Shown here: positions 1 through 9,795 of the stretch, one piece after another
Layout: the number at the start of each line of letters is the position of its first letter
Numbering within the stretch: the first letter of the stretch is position 1
DNA from: Maribacter arcticus
GTDB taxonomy: Bacteria > Bacteroidota > Bacteroidia > Flavobacteriales > Flavobacteriaceae
Assembly: GCF_900167935.1 (NCBI RefSeq)
Contig: NZ_FUYL01000005.1
Coordinates: 1-64,000 of the forward strand
Reading direction: 5' to 3'
DNA length: 64,000 nucleotides
Notes under the pieces: model-generated
Databases searched by the model: none
What the model saw: only the letters and a program-made list of their open reading frames with translations
Told to the model about the DNA's origin: nothing
Position numbers and translations under genes: made by a program

Positions 1-3000
1 ATAGTACCAGATTTTGATGAAACGCATATAGATATTACATGTTTTGGATCTAACGATGGTTCTATTACATTGACACAGACTGAAAATGGTGTTAATCCAT
101 TAACGTTTACGATATCTCCTGCAGCAGGAACGTTCAATGCTAGTAGCAATACGTTTGAGAATTTGCCACCTAACACATATAGTATTACTGCAACGGGAAC
201 GAATGGTTGTCCAACAACCATTACAGGTATAATCATCGTTGAGCCATTGGAGATATTGAACCTTACTGCTTCAGTTGTGGAGTTTGGTTGTAGTGTAGGC
301 AACAATCCTAATAATGCGACGATAACTATTGACGGTTCTGCCATCACTGGCGGTAGTGGTAATTATGTAATCTATGAGTTTGTAGATGGCGGTGCTACGG
401 TTGTTCAGTCAGGTGCGTCGAACGTACTTACTGTTTCCGACAGAACTGGCGATACGTATACAATTAACGTATATGATGATAAAGGCTGTTCAGGTAGCAC
501 CACGGCAACGGTACTTCCTTTTGATGAGATGACAGGTGCTACGGCAGCAGTGACCACTACGGTTACCTGTACACCAGGAAGTGATGGTGTAATTACGGTT
601 ACGGCGACATCTACGGCTAGCGACAATACTAAATATGAGTACAGTATCGATAATGGTACAACGTATGTACCAACCAATGTGTTTAGTGGCTTGTCTGCTG
701 GAAATTATAATTTCTTGGTAAGACATACCGATACAGGTTGTATCGTTACGACTTCGGCGAGAATAGAAGAGCCGAACACCTTTACCATCGATGTTGTTAA
801 GACGAGCGATGTGGTATGTTTCGGAACGGCTACGGGCGAAGTGACCTTCGAACTTGTAGACGCAACGTATACTACCGGTTTCGATTGGGAAGTTTTCTTA
901 ACAGATGGTACTTCGGTTACTAGTGGTTCAGAAGCTGCCAACGGTCCTACGCCAATTGTTAACTTGGGCGTAGGTGAATACTATGTTTCTATATCACAAG
1001 CAAATAATCCTTTCTGTACAAATGTTGAATATTTCAATATTGCAGGACCTGATGCTGACATTAGTGGAGCAACTGCGGTTACTGATATTACTTGTGTACC
1101 AGGCAATGATGGAAGCATAACAATCATCGATGTTGTTGGTGGATGGGGCGGATACACGTATTTTGTTGATACCGTAGCACCTACCTTACCAACGGATTAT
1201 GTAGCGGGCGCTTCGTTCACGGGGCTTGTAGCAGGTACGTACCAAGCATGGGCACGTGATGCACAGGGTTGTGAAAGATTAATTCAGGACAACATTGTAC
1301 TTGATGTACCAACTGCAATAGCGGCAACGATACAAGTGAACCAAGAAAACTGTACCAACCTACAGGGTGAAATAGAAGTGTCTTTACCAACTGGCGGACA
1401 GGGAAGCAACTATACCTACCAATTGATTATGGACGGAACCAATTTCCGCGCACCTCAGAACACAAGAGTATTCTCTGGACTAGGAGCTGGTAGTTATGAA
1501 GTACTTATTACAGATCAATGGGGTTGTAATTTCACAACGCTTACAGAAGTATTATACCAACAGATGGATGTATCTACTACAGTCGTAAAATCTATTGATT
1601 GTACAGTTACACCAGGTGGTGAGATTACCGTAAATGTAAATGGAGGTTCAACGAACCTAGAGTTTATAATGACTACTCCTTTAGGAAGTGTTATTACACA
1701 AATAACGGGTGTATTTACAAATTTAACAGAGGTAGGTACATATTCTATTCTTGTTAGAGATAATGATACGACAAATCCTGTTTGCGAAAGAACGGTAACA
1801 CAAGTGCTAGACGCTCCTGTAGACCCAGTTTTATTAGATGCCACAATTGTAAACGTGAGTTGTTTTGGGGGTAACGATGGTAGTATTAGGGCGAATATTG
1901 ACCCAGCTACGAATGTGAATCCTGCATACCAATATGAATTATATGAAATTGCTGATTTGGTTACTCCGATTGCTGGGCCACAGAACAATGCTTTGTTCAC
2001 AGGTTTAAGTATTGGAGATTATCAAGTAAAAATAATTTCAAGTAGAGGTTGTGAGGGCATTAAGAATGAAACCATTACTCAACCAATCGAATTAACGGTT
2101 AGTGCGGTTGCAACAGAATTCAGTTGTTCACCAAGTAACAGTGTTAACACCGCAAGAGTTACGGCAACTGCTGGTGTAGGTACTGGAACAGCACCATATT
2201 TATATAGTATTGATAATGTAATTTTCCAAGCATCTAATACATTCAACATTACAGATAACGGTAGTGCGCAAACTATTGATGTATATGTGAAAGACGCTAA
2301 AGGATGTACAACGTTTGATACCGTAATAGTTCAGCCTTTAAATACATTCACAGCAACTGTAGCACAGGATGTTGAAATAACATGTGTTAATGATGAAACT
2401 GTAATTATTTCAGTGGTAGATAATGGCTTAGTGCATAATTATGGGTATGAACTGTTACCATTAGGAAATGGTACTGGTACGCTAGTTAGTACCACGGCTA
2501 CATCTGCTACATTCGAACTTAGTGCTGTTGGTTCTTATGTATTTAGAGTTACCGATTTAGATACAGGTTGTTATGTAAATACAGCTAGTTATACCATTGC
2601 ACCGTTTGATTTTATAACGGCATCAGCTACTGCAACCTCAGCGGTTACTTGTTTCGGTGAAGTAAACGGAAGTCTAACTATTAATATAGATGGGTATAGT
2701 GGTGATTATAATTACGAAGTTTTTGATACAGCAGGAAACATAGTTGTAGCGTCAACTGCATCAAATACTAGTGTAAACCCAAGACCGATAAATGGTCTTT
2801 CTGGAGGCAATTACTTTGTTCGTATTACAGAGACTGCAGTTTCCTTATGTTCAGAAGACACAAATATTGTTACTATTTCATCTCCAGACAGACCTTTAAG
2901 TGGAGCGGTTACAATAGTAGCGGAAGCAACTTGTTCAGATGATAAAGGTGAAATTCGAGTAGCTCCGCAAGGGGGTTACAAGCCATATGATATTGTGTTA

Positions 3001-5151
3001 ACTAATACCACAACTGGAGATAGTTATTCTATGGATGATGTTCAAGAAGGGTTATTTACCAATCTTTCAGCGGGTGATTATTCAATTAGCATTACCGACA
3101 ACTCAGGTTGTATCGTTAATTATACAGAAACAATGACTCCAGCAACGCCAATTGTAGCTAATGCTACACCATTGGTTACTGACTTAGTTTGTTTCGGTGA
3201 TACAGGTGCTACAGTATCTGCAATTGTAACAGGTGGTGGTAGTGGCACTTATAGATATCAGTTAAATTATTACGACGCAACTGGGTCAACGATAACATCA
3301 ACTACAGGAGCACAAAACAACCCTAATTTTAATGATTTAGGAGTTGGTATTTACAGCATTACAGTTGTTGATGGTTGGGATTGTGATACGGTTACAAATA
3401 CTGTTGAAATTACACAACCTACAGAAGTACAGGCTAGCTTGTTAAGAACGGATCCTTTAACCTGTTCAACAGGTGCTGAATTTGAACTTACGGCAACTGG
3501 CGGAAGCGGCACATATGAATATAGTGTTGATAATATAAACTTCTTGCCAATGACAAGTAATCCATTAGGATTGCCTGAAACAGGAATATTCCAAGAAGGC
3601 ACATATCAATATTATGTTCGTGATGCAATTAATGGTTGTGAGTCAGTAATTTCAAATGCTATTACTGAAACAGAAATAGCCCCATTGATTTTAACTGTTG
3701 ATAAAACTGCCGCTTCAGTGAACTGTACCGGTGAAAACACAGCAATTATCTTTGCAACGGCTCAGGGTGGTTTAGGAAACTATCAATATGAATTGTTTAC
3801 AAATAGTTCTTTAGCTGTGGGATCACGTATTGCAGGTCCTCAGTCACAAGGCGTATTTAGAGACTTGGGAGCAGGAACATATTACGTAACTGTAATAAGT
3901 CAAGATTGTACAACAGCATCTGAAGAAGTAGTTATTGTCGAGCCTACACCTCTTTCTTATACTGAAAGTGTAATAGATGTAACATGTGCAGGTGAAAATG
4001 ATGGTGAGATTACAGTAACATTATCTGGTGGAGCTGGAGGTTTCCAGTATGCGATTTCTCCTAACTTGAACCAGTTCTTTGATAATAATACATTCACAGA
4101 TCTAGAACCTGGTGAGTATACGATAATCGCACAAGACCAAAATGGTTGTTTCGAATATCTAACATACACTATTTCAGAACCGGCAAGTTTAGTGGTGTCT
4201 GCAGAAACTACACCAGAAATTTGTGTAGATAGTCAAGATGGCACGATAGTTCTTGAAATTAGTGGCGGAACAGCTCCTTATAGTACAGCGTTGAATTCTA
4301 GTGATGATGCAGATTTTGTATTAAATAGAACTGAGTTCCTTGACATGGCTTCTGGTGAATATATTATCATTATTAAAGACGCAAATGGTTGCGACACCAA
4401 CGTAGTTGTTGAAATAGAAAGAGGTGTAAACCTTAATGCGACTATTGAACCGATTTATGAATGTTCAGGTGATACTCCAAGTAATTATGTGAATATCACG
4501 CTAGAAGATGATAGTGTTATAGGTGACATATTATATGCTATAGATTCTGTTGATCCGTCCGACTTACAATTGAATCCTGATTTCAGAAATACAGCGCCTG
4601 GTAGCCACTATATTACAATCGCTCATGAAAATGGTTGTATACAGACTATTGACTTTGTAATAGAGGCATTTGACCCGTTAACGCTAAGTTTAGAACAACG
4701 TAACATGAATGAGATAACGGCTATCGCAGAAGGCGGAAGAGAAGAATATACCTACTACTTCGACGATATCGATAATGGTGATAAGAATACCTTTTACATT
4801 ACTAGAACAGATACATATGAAGTTCGTGTTGTAGATCAAAATGGTTGTGAGTCAATTGCAAATATTTTTATGGAATTCATTGACATTGAATTGCCTAATT
4901 TCTTTACCCCTGACGGCGATGGACAGAACGATTTTTGGATACCAAGAAACATGGAACAATTTCCAGAAATACTAATAAAAATATTTGATCGTTATGGTAG
5001 AGTAGTTTCAGAACAATCGACAGATTCAGAAGGTTGGGATGGTTTATACTCTGGCAAAGAATTACCTACAGGAGACTACTGGTATGTAATCAAATTGAAT
5101 GGAGAAAGAGATGAAAGAGAATTTGTTGGTCACTTTACCTTATATCGTTAA
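1..5151 (+). CDS. SprB-repeat giant surface protein with T9SS type B C-terminal domain (5' end outside window)
   Basis: The frame is open from base 1 and already encodes a SprB-type repeat there (C-F-G-S-N-D-G-S-I at about bases 37-66), so the ATG at 70 is internal and the gene starts left of the window. At least 1,716 residues are visible. They consist of many beta-sandwich repeats of roughly 80 residues, each opening with a C-x(3-5)-D/G-G-x-I/V motif and ending with a Gly-x-Tyr strand before the next Cys. The last 80 or so residues (N-F-F-T-P-D-G-D-G-Q-N-D-F to the end) are the gliding-motility-associated CHU_C/type B sorting domain recognised by the type IX secretion system. Proteins of this design are exported to the cell surface, and SprB itself is a mobile gliding adhesin. 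The PorP/SprF gene directly downstream is the usual partner for type B cargo. The role as adhesin is inferred; no enzyme domain is seen. Confidence 0.9.
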   Translation: MVPDFDETHIDITCFGSNDGSITLTQTENGVNPLTFTISPAAGTFNASSNTFENLPPNTYSITATGTNGCPTTITGIIIVEPLEILNLTASVVEFGCSVGNNPNNATITIDGSAITGGSGNYVIYEFVDGGATVVQSGASNVLTVSDRTGDTYTINVYDDKGCSGSTTATVLPFDEMTGATAAVTTTVTCTPGSDGVITVTATSTASDNTKYEYSIDNGTTYVPTNVFSGLSAGNYNFLVRHTDTGCIVTTSARIEEPNTFTIDVVKTSDVVCFGTATGEVTFELVDATYTTGFDWEVFLTDGTSVTSGSEAANGPTPIVNLGVGEYYVSISQANNPFCTNVEYFNIAGPDADISGATAVTDITCVPGNDGSITIIDVVGGWGGYTYFVDTVAPTLPTDYVAGASFTGLVAGTYQAWARDAQGCERLIQDNIVLDVPTAIAATIQVNQENCTNLQGEIEVSLPTGGQGSNYTYQLIMDGTNFRAPQNTRVFSGLGAGSYEVLITDQWGCNFTTLTEVLYQQMDVSTTVVKSIDCTVTPGGEITVNVNGGSTNLEFIMTTPLGSVITQITGVFTNLTEVGTYSILVRDNDTTNPVCERTVTQVLDAPVDPVLLDATIVNVSCFGGNDGSIRANIDPATNVNPAYQYELYEIADLVTPIAGPQNNALFTGLSIGDYQVKIISSRGCEGIKNETITQPIELTVSAVATEFSCSPSNSVNTARVTATAGVGTGTAPYLYSIDNVIFQASNTFNITDNGSAQTIDVYVKDAKGCTTFDTVIVQPLNTFTATVAQDVEITCVNDETVIISVVDNGLVHNYGYELLPLGNGTGTLVSTTATSATFELSAVGSYVFRVTDLDTGCYVNTASYTIAPFDFITASATATSAVTCFGEVNGSLTINIDGYSGDYNYEVFDTAGNIVVASTASNTSVNPRPINGLSGGNYFVRITETAVSLCSEDTNIVTISSPDRPLSGAVTIVAEATCSDDKGEIRVAPQGGYKPYDIVLTNTTTGDSYSMDDVQEGLFTNLSAGDYSISITDNSGCIVNYTETMTPATPIVANATPLVTDLVCFGDTGATVSAIVTGGGSGTYRYQLNYYDATGSTITSTTGAQNNPNFNDLGVGIYSITVVDGWDCDTVTNTVEITQPTEVQASLLRTDPLTCSTGAEFELTATGGSGTYEYSVDNINFLPMTSNPLGLPETGIFQEGTYQYYVRDAINGCESVISNAITETEIAPLILTVDKTAASVNCTGENTAIIFATAQGGLGNYQYELFTNSSLAVGSRIAGPQSQGVFRDLGAGTYYVTVISQDCTTASEEVVIVEPTPLSYTESVIDVTCAGENDGEITVTLSGGAGGFQYAISPNLNQFFDNNTFTDLEPGEYTIIAQDQNGCFEYLTYTISEPASLVVSAETTPEICVDSQDGTIVLEISGGTAPYSTALNSSDDADFVLNRTEFLDMASGEYIIIIKDANGCDTNVVVEIERGVNLNATIEPIYECSGDTPSNYVNITLEDDSVIGDILYAIDSVDPSDLQLNPDFRNTAPGSHYITIAHENGCIQTIDFVIEAFDPLTLSLEQRNMNEITAIAEGGREEYTYYFDDIDNGDKNTFYITRTDTYEVRVVDQNGCESIANIFMEFIDIELPNFFTPDGDGQNDFWIPRNMEQFPEILIKIFDRYGRVVSEQSTDSEGWDGLYSGKELPTGDYWYVIKLNGERDEREFVGHFTLYR

Positions 5152-5167
5152 TAATTTACCTAAAAAG

Positions 5168-6115
5168 ATGATGCGAAACAGTCTATTGACCTTGGCATTT
5201 TTTATTAGTGCCTTTGCCGTAAAAGGGCAGGAGCTAACCATACCCCAGTTATCGCAATACCTTGCAGATAATCCGTTTGTGATGTCGCCGACATATGCTG
5301 GTATTGGTGACCATGTGAAAATACGTCTTAATGGCCTTACACAATGGGTAGGTATTAAAGATGCGCCAGATACCCAGTCACTTGCTGCAGATATGCGAAT
5401 TGGTGAAAAATCGGGTATAGGAACTTTATTATATAACGATAGTAACGGTGAAACAAAGCAACGGGGTGCAAGACTATCTTTTGCGCACCACCTTACCTTA
5501 GATCGTTATGATGACGAGTTTTTATCTTTCGGACTTTCCTATAATTTTAATCAGTTTCGAATTGATATTCAGAATTTTGATGCCTTAGATCCATCGGTAA
5601 CAGATGATAGGGCAACCACGAATCATAACTTTGATGTTGGTATGCTTTATCGGTTCGACAAGTTTTACTTTAGTGTAAATGCGTCGAATATATTAGATAA
5701 GGATTTAAGTAATTTTAACCCTATTTATGAGCCGAATAGACTTAGAAACTACTATGTTTATACAGGGTATAGGTACATGAAGAAAAGAACGAGTAAGGTA
5801 GAAGTAGAACCTTCTATTTTCTTTCAGTTATTTGAAAGTGATGGTCGTTCCGTAACCGATTTGAATTTGAAATTTAGGTTTTACGAATTTGAAGATTATT
5901 ATTATGCGGGGATTAATTATCGTTTTTTAAATGACCAAATTGGTAACCCACTTTATATTGCTCCTATAGCAGGTTTAAAGAAGAGTAATTTTTACTTCGG
6001 ATATTCTTATCAAGTTATTCTAAACGAACTTTTAGGCTATAGTTCAGGAACTCATGTAGTTACTTTAGGGGTAGATTTATTTCAAGGCATTAGTAATTGT
6101 CGTTGTACTTATTAA
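5168..6115 (+). CDS. PorP/SprF family T9SS outer-membrane protein
   Basis: The product is 315 residues long and has an N-terminal signal peptide (M-M-R-N-S-L-L-T-L-A-F-F to about A-V-K-G-Q). It then has the PorP/SprF signature: L-S-Q-Y-L-A-D-N-P-F-V-M-S-P-T-Y-A-G at the start of the mature protein and alternating beta strands to the end. The frame is open back to 5099, but that start lies inside the upstream gene and puts 23 charged residues before the signal peptide, so I chose the ATG at 5168 (5171 is also possible). In the SprB/SprF pair, SprF is needed for surface delivery of SprB. The 16-base gap to the SprB-like gene supports the same relationship here. The protein is an outer-membrane beta-barrel-like component that probably holds the cargo's type B domain. 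Confidence 0.9.
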   Translation: MMRNSLLTLAFFISAFAVKGQELTIPQLSQYLADNPFVMSPTYAGIGDHVKIRLNGLTQWVGIKDAPDTQSLAADMRIGEKSGIGTLLYNDSNGETKQRGARLSFAHHLTLDRYDDEFLSFGLSYNFNQFRIDIQNFDALDPSVTDDRATTNHNFDVGMLYRFDKFYFSVNASNILDKDLSNFNPIYEPNRLRNYYVYTGYRYMKKRTSKVEVEPSIFFQLFESDGRSVTDLNLKFRFYEFEDYYYAGINYRFLNDQIGNPLYIAPIAGLKKSNFYFGYSYQVILNELLGYSSGTHVVTLGVDLFQGISNCRCTY

Positions 6116-6159
6116 ACCTTTCTTGAGATTGATTAAGTTTGTTCTCCAGAACATGAATT

Positions 6160-6519
6160 ATGGGTAAAGTACAATTAGAAAATATAAAGGCATACGCGCA
6201 TCATGGTTGTTTGCCGCAAGAAACCAATATTGGTAGTGATTATTTGGTGAATGTGTCTGTTGAAACGAGTTTATTGAAAGCTTCGATATCGGATCAGTTA
6301 AAAGACACGGTCGATTATGTTCACATTAACAAAATTGTCAAACAAGAAATGGCAATACCTTCTAAACTTTTAGAACACGTTGCCAAAAGAATTATTGATC
6401 GAATATTTTTAGAACTTCCATCTGTAGAAAAATCAATGGTTTCCGTTTCAAAAATAAATCCGCCTATAAACGGTGATGTTGAAAAAGTAACGGTATCATT
6501 AAATTTGAACAGAGAGTAA
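6160..6519 (+). CDS. folB: Dihydroneopterin aldolase
   Basis: The product is 119 residues, the normal size for FolB. It opens with the family's beta strand (V-Q-L-E-N-I-K-A-Y-A-H-H-G-C-L-P-Q-E) and contains the D-T-V-D-Y-V-H-I-N motif and the L-L-E-H-V-A helix with the conserved Glu. FolB cleaves 7,8-dihydroneopterin to 6-hydroxymethyl-7,8-dihydropterin and glycolaldehyde in cytoplasmic folate synthesis. It sits alone between the PorP gene and tRNA-Cys. A TAAGTTTG sequence at 6134-6141 fits the Bacteroidota -7 box, but I could not find a well-spaced -33 TTG. Confidence 0.93.
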   Translation: MGKVQLENIKAYAHHGCLPQETNIGSDYLVNVSVETSLLKASISDQLKDTVDYVHINKIVKQEMAIPSKLLEHVAKRIIDRIFLELPSVEKSMVSVSKINPPINGDVEKVTVSLNLNRE

Positions 6520-6620
6520 ATATTTTCTAAATTTCAAATTAACAATATTCCTTTATTTTATTGGGTTTCTATGACCATTGGAAAAGGATAATTGTTTATT
6601 TTTGCTATCGCTTAAAAAAG

Positions 6621-6691
6621 GGCATCGTGGCCGAGTGGCTAGGCGCAGCTCTGCAAAAGCTTGTACAGCGGTTCGAATCCGCTCGATGCCT
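6621..6691 (+). tRNA. tRNA-Cys (GCA anticodon)
   Basis: The acceptor stem GGCATCG (6621-6627) pairs with CGATGCC (6684-6690), followed by a T discriminator base as is normal for tRNA-Cys. The D arm is 6630-6644. The anticodon loop CTGCAAA (6651-6657) gives GCA. The T stem AGCGG/CCGCT encloses TTCGAAT (6667-6683). No CCA is encoded, and a strong terminator follows at once. Confidence 0.96.
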
Positions 6692-6693
6692 CT

Positions 6694-6727
6694 AAAAAAA
6701 ACCCTCCTAATTAGGAGGGTTTTTTAT
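6694..6727 (+). terminator. Intrinsic terminator after tRNA-Cys
   Basis: A perfect inverted repeat, ACCCTCCTAA/TTAGGAGGGT (6701-6720), is flanked by an A-run on the left and a T-run on the right. It can act in both directions and starts three bases after the tRNA. Confidence 0.92.
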
Positions 6728-6795
6728 TTAGAATCAATTTGTATCGTCAGTCTTCAACACGCTTAGCGACCATTAAATTCTAATAGCCCTAATTA

Positions 6796-7194
6796 CTATG
6801 ACTGCAATAGAAATACCAATATAATAGAGGGTATAAAATACACCGCAATGGTTTTTGCGCCTTCGTAATCTTTTGCTACACGTTGCCCAAAGAGTAACAT
6901 GAGTAACGTTATACAAGATAGTATTGCACCATAAAAAGCGAACGAAGTATCACCGTTACAGATAAGTTGATACATACCCGCTAAACAAAGTATCCCAGCA
7001 ACAACTTCTGCAACTAAAATTATACCGACCATTAAGGGCACTATGTTTCTAAATGGTGTTTTAGAAAAATGTTCTTTTAGCCATGAGACATTTCCATTCC
7101 AATCAGAAATTTTGTCAAAACCACTTTGAAGAAAAGTAATGATTAAAAACAATAAAAGTAAAATCTCGGTTGCGTGATCTAAAATGTTTTTCAT
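6796..7194 (-). CDS. DoxX-like small membrane protein
   Basis: The product is 132 residues with four predicted membrane helices (about residues 10-25, 50-72, 82-102 and 113-130). The first helix is followed by a short polar loop with S-G-F-D-K-I-S-D-W, which resembles the G-x-x-K-l motif of DoxX/DoxD-like proteins. Those are inner-membrane proteins of mostly unknown function, some linked to thiol redox. The gene begins 6 bases after the holB stop on the same strand, so the two are probably cotranscribed, although no functional tie to the polymerase is known. I place it in the DoxX-like superfamily by topology and this loop only. Confidence 0.6.
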   Translation of the reverse strand: MKNILDHATEILLLLFLIITFLQSGFDKISDWNGNVSWLKEHFSKTPFRNIVPLMVGIILVAEVVAGILCLAGMYQLICNGDTSFAFYGAILSCITLLMLLFGQRVAKDYEGAKTIAVYFIPSIILVFLLQS

Positions 7195-7200
7195 GATAGT

Positions 7201-8361
7201 TTATTTAAGTTCGGCTTTTTTTCTGTGCAATAATCGTGTTAGCTTGATAGAGAGGTCGGTGAAAATAATCTTTGAATTTCCATTTCGCTCTATATGATAT
7301 ATAGCATCTTCAAGCTCCTTAGTTATGTCTAGTATATTATTTTCATGTACAAATGGCGCAAATTTTTTCAACTGAAATCCTTCTGCATGTATTTTTAAAT
7401 AAGCGAGTTCCTCTGCACCGTAATTTATCATTAAAGCTTGGCGCATTACGGTAATGCAATAAAGTAGAAAATTCTTCTGCGTTTCTCTACCTGTCTTGGC
7501 AACTTCTTCGCTCCAAAGTAATAATTCATGAATTGCGGCTTTATTACCTTTTACCTTAAAGGCACTACGAACCCATTGTACAAACCAATTCTCAAAGACT
7601 AAATCTTCAGAGTCATTGTTCAACAAGTCTAAAGCTTTGTTGAAATTACCGTTCGCTTCATGTGCTAATTTCATAGCTTCTGGCTTCGCGGCTCCTTTTT
7701 CTATTAAAGCATTTGCAATAGCTTCTTCAGCCAATGGTGGAAAATGAACCACTTGGCATCTCGATTTTATGGTTTGTATTATTTGTTCTTCATCTTCACA
7801 TAAAAGAAGAAAAATAGTTTTATCGGGCGGTTCTTCAATTAGCTTCAATAGTTTGTTCGAAGCGGCTGTATTCATTTTTTCAGCCATCCAAATCAACATC
7901 ACCTTATAGCCACCTTCGTAAGATTTTAAATAGAGTTTTTTTACAATTTCTTGTGCTTCATCAACACCAATTTGTCCTTGCTTTTTTTCAATTTCAATAT
8001 GTCGATACCAGTCAAATAGATTTCCATAAGGCTGTTCTATAATAAACTCTCGCCATTCTTTCATGTAATGGTTACTAACTGCATGAGATTTTACTTTATC
8101 AGAATTAGCAACAGGAAAAGCAAAATGAACGTCTGGGTGGGCAAAAGAATTAAACTTAAGGTTACAGGCTTCGTTTTTTCCAACATTTTCTCCATTACTA
8201 TTTTGGCAGATGATATATTGTGCATACGCCAATGCTATAGGCAAAAGGCCACAACCTTCTGGTCCAACAAAAAGTTGCGCATGTGGTATACGACCTGCAT
8301 CAGCACTAGAAGCTAAGTGATTCTTAATATGGGAAAGTCCTAAAATATCTTTGAATAACAT
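7201..8361 (-). CDS. holB: DNA polymerase III delta' subunit
   Basis: The product is about 386 residues. It is an AAA+ clamp-loader subunit: L-G-L-S-H-I-K-N-H-L at the start, G-P-E-G-C-G in place of a true Walker A (no Lys, as expected for the non-ATP-binding delta'), A-H-P-D-V-H-F, the sensor-like K-V-M-L-I-W-M-A-E-K-M-N, K-L-L-K-L-I-E-E-P-P and the S-R-C motif. It would help load the sliding clamp at the replication fork. The frame extends 11 codons upstream to 8394, but M-L-F-K-D-I-L-G at 8361 matches the usual N-terminus. The zinc-knuckle cysteines seen in proteobacterial delta' are reduced to two here (C-Q-N...E-A-C). Confidence 0.9.
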   Translation of the reverse strand: MLFKDILGLSHIKNHLASSADAGRIPHAQLFVGPEGCGLLPIALAYAQYIICQNSNGENVGKNEACNLKFNSFAHPDVHFAFPVANSDKVKSHAVSNHYMKEWREFIIEQPYGNLFDWYRHIEIEKKQGQIGVDEAQEIVKKLYLKSYEGGYKVMLIWMAEKMNTAASNKLLKLIEEPPDKTIFLLLCEDEEQIIQTIKSRCQVVHFPPLAEEAIANALIEKGAAKPEAMKLAHEANGNFNKALDLLNNDSEDLVFENWFVQWVRSAFKVKGNKAAIHELLLWSEEVAKTGRETQKNFLLYCITVMRQALMINYGAEELAYLKIHAEGFQLKKFAPFVHENNILDITKELEDAIYHIERNGNSKIIFTDLSIKLTRLLHRKKAELK

Positions 8362-8455
8362 GGTTTCAAATATAGTTGTTTTAAAGCATAACAAAATTAA
8401 AGGAAATGAGCATAAATTAAGTCGGTAAGCACTTTAACCCAAGATTATTAATCTT

Positions 8456-8463
8456 TACATTTG
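8456..8463 (+). promoter_or_regulatory. Predicted -7 box for pgk
   Basis: TACATTTG matches the Bacteroidota sigma-A -7 consensus TAnnTTTG exactly. It lies 23 bases before the pgk ATG, in the divergent holB/pgk gap, and AAAGGA follows close to the start codon. The expected TTG near -33 is degenerate (TTT). Confidence 0.5.
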
Positions 8464-8486
8464 TTGATTAATAAAAGGATAATCAC

Positions 8487-9677
8487 ATGAAAGTATTGAA
8501 TGACTTTAATTTTGAAAATAAGAAAGCGTTAATAAGAGTGGACTTTAATGTTCCCTTAAATGATAAATTTGAAGTAACGGATACAAATAGGATTGAAGCT
8601 GCAAAGCCTACAATCATCAAGATTTTAGAAGATGGTGGTAGTGCTGTTTTATTGAGTCATTTAGGAAGACCGAAAGGAGAACGTAATCCAGATTTATCAT
8701 TAAAGCATATTTGTGCTGCTGTTTCTGATATCATTGGCGTTTCTGTAAAATTTGTAGATGATTGTGTTGGTGAAAAAGCAGAACAAGCTGTAGCGGAACT
8801 GAAAAATGGTGAGGTGCTTTTATTAGAAAACCTAAGATATTATGACGAAGAGGAAAATGGAGATGAGGGTTTTGCAGAAAAACTTTCAAAATTAGGCGAT
8901 ATATACGTTAATGATGCCTTTGGGACAGCACACCGTGCGCACGCATCAACTACTATAGTAGCTAAGTTTTTTCCAGAAGCTAAATGTTTTGGATTGTTAA
9001 TGGCTAAAGAAATAGAGGCCATAGAAAAAGTAATGGCGACCGGTGAAAAACCCGTTTTAGCTATTCTTGGTGGAGCAAAGGTTTCTTCAAAAATCACTAT
9101 TATAGAAAATATTCTTGATAAGGTTGATGACTTGATTATTGGTGGTGGAATGACTTATACCTTTATTAAAGCACAAGGAGGTAAAGTAGGTGATTCTATT
9201 TGTGAAGATGATAAGATGGACTTGGCTTTAGAAATTCTTGAAAAGGCTAAACAGAAAGGAGTAAATATTCATATACCTGTAGACGTAATTGCAGCAGATG
9301 ATTTTGATGCTAATGCAAATACCCAAGTGGTAGATGTAGATAAAATTCCTGATGGATGGCAAGGATTGGATGCTGGTCCTGATACATTGCAAAATTTTAA
9401 GAAGGTGATTTTAGCTTCTAAAACTATTCTATGGAATGGTCCTATTGGTGTTTTTGAAATGGAAAAATTTGCAAAGGGAACTATAGAAGTTGGCAACTAT
9501 ATTGATGAAGCAACGAAAAAGGGAGCTTTTTCATTAGTAGGTGGTGGCGATTCTGTTGCTGCAGTGAAACAATTTGGTTTTGAAGACAAAGTAAGTTATG
9601 TATCAACAGGCGGAGGTGCAATGTTAGAAAGTTTAGAAGGCAAAACCTTACCTGGTATCGCTGCAATATTAGCGTAG
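8487..9677 (+). CDS. pgk: Phosphoglycerate kinase
   Basis: The product is 396 residues, the normal bacterial length. Visible motifs include R-V-D-F-N-V-P-L near the N-terminus, [14 protein letters not shown], the [11 protein letters not shown] substrate loop, [18 protein letters not shown] and the C-terminal G-G-G-D-S-V-A-A nucleotide loop. It transfers the 1-phosphate of 1,3-bisphosphoglycerate to ADP in cytoplasmic glycolysis and gluconeogenesis. It is a single-gene unit by context, with its own promoter upstream and a large inverted repeat directly after it. Confidence 0.98.
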   Translation: MKVLNDFNFENKKALIRVDFNVPLNDKFEVTDTNRIEAAKPTIIKILEDGGSAVLLSHLGRPKGERNPDLSLKHICAAVSDIIGVSVKFVDDCVGEKAEQAVAELKNGEVLLLENLRYYDEEENGDEGFAEKLSKLGDIYVNDAFGTAHRAHASTTIVAKFFPEAKCFGLLMAKEIEAIEKVMATGEKPVLAILGGAKVSSKITIIENILDKVDDLIIGGGMTYTFIKAQGGKVGDSICEDDKMDLALEILEKAKQKGVNIHIPVDVIAADDFDANANTQVVDVDKIPDGWQGLDAGPDTLQNFKKVILASKTILWNGPIGVFEMEKFAKGTIEVGNYIDEATKKGAFSLVGGGDSVAAVKQFGFEDKVSYVSTGGGAMLESLEGKTLPGIAAILA

Positions 9678-9703
9678 CAAAGGCGTTATCGATAAACGGG
9701 GTA

Positions 9704-9770
9704 TAACGAAAAATTGTGCATTTTAAGAGAATTTATTTTATTCTCATTAAAAAATGTACGATTTTCGTTA
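9704..9770. repeat. Long imperfect inverted repeat after pgk
   Basis: TAACGAAAA at 9704-9712 is mirrored by TTTTCGTTA at 9762-9770. The arms continue inward through TTGTGCATTTT against AAAATGTACGA to GAGAAT/ATTCTC around a 7-base loop, with a few mismatches. It may act as an AT-rich bidirectional terminator or an mRNA 3'-end stabiliser for pgk. Confidence 0.6.
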
Positions 9771-9795
9771 GTTCCGTTAACAAATCTCGTCTCTT

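Noticed and set aside
405-4169. Several minus-strand open frames inside the SprB-repeat gene
   Set aside because: Shadows of the repeat-rich coding strand; hydrophobic Ser/Val/Thr-rich translations with no domain.
6578-6766. 62-residue open frame on the plus strand
   Set aside because: It runs through tRNA-Cys and its terminator and has no protein-like composition.
7201-8394. holB start at 8394
   Set aside because: The extra 11 residues are not family-like; the ATG at 8361 gives the standard N-terminus.
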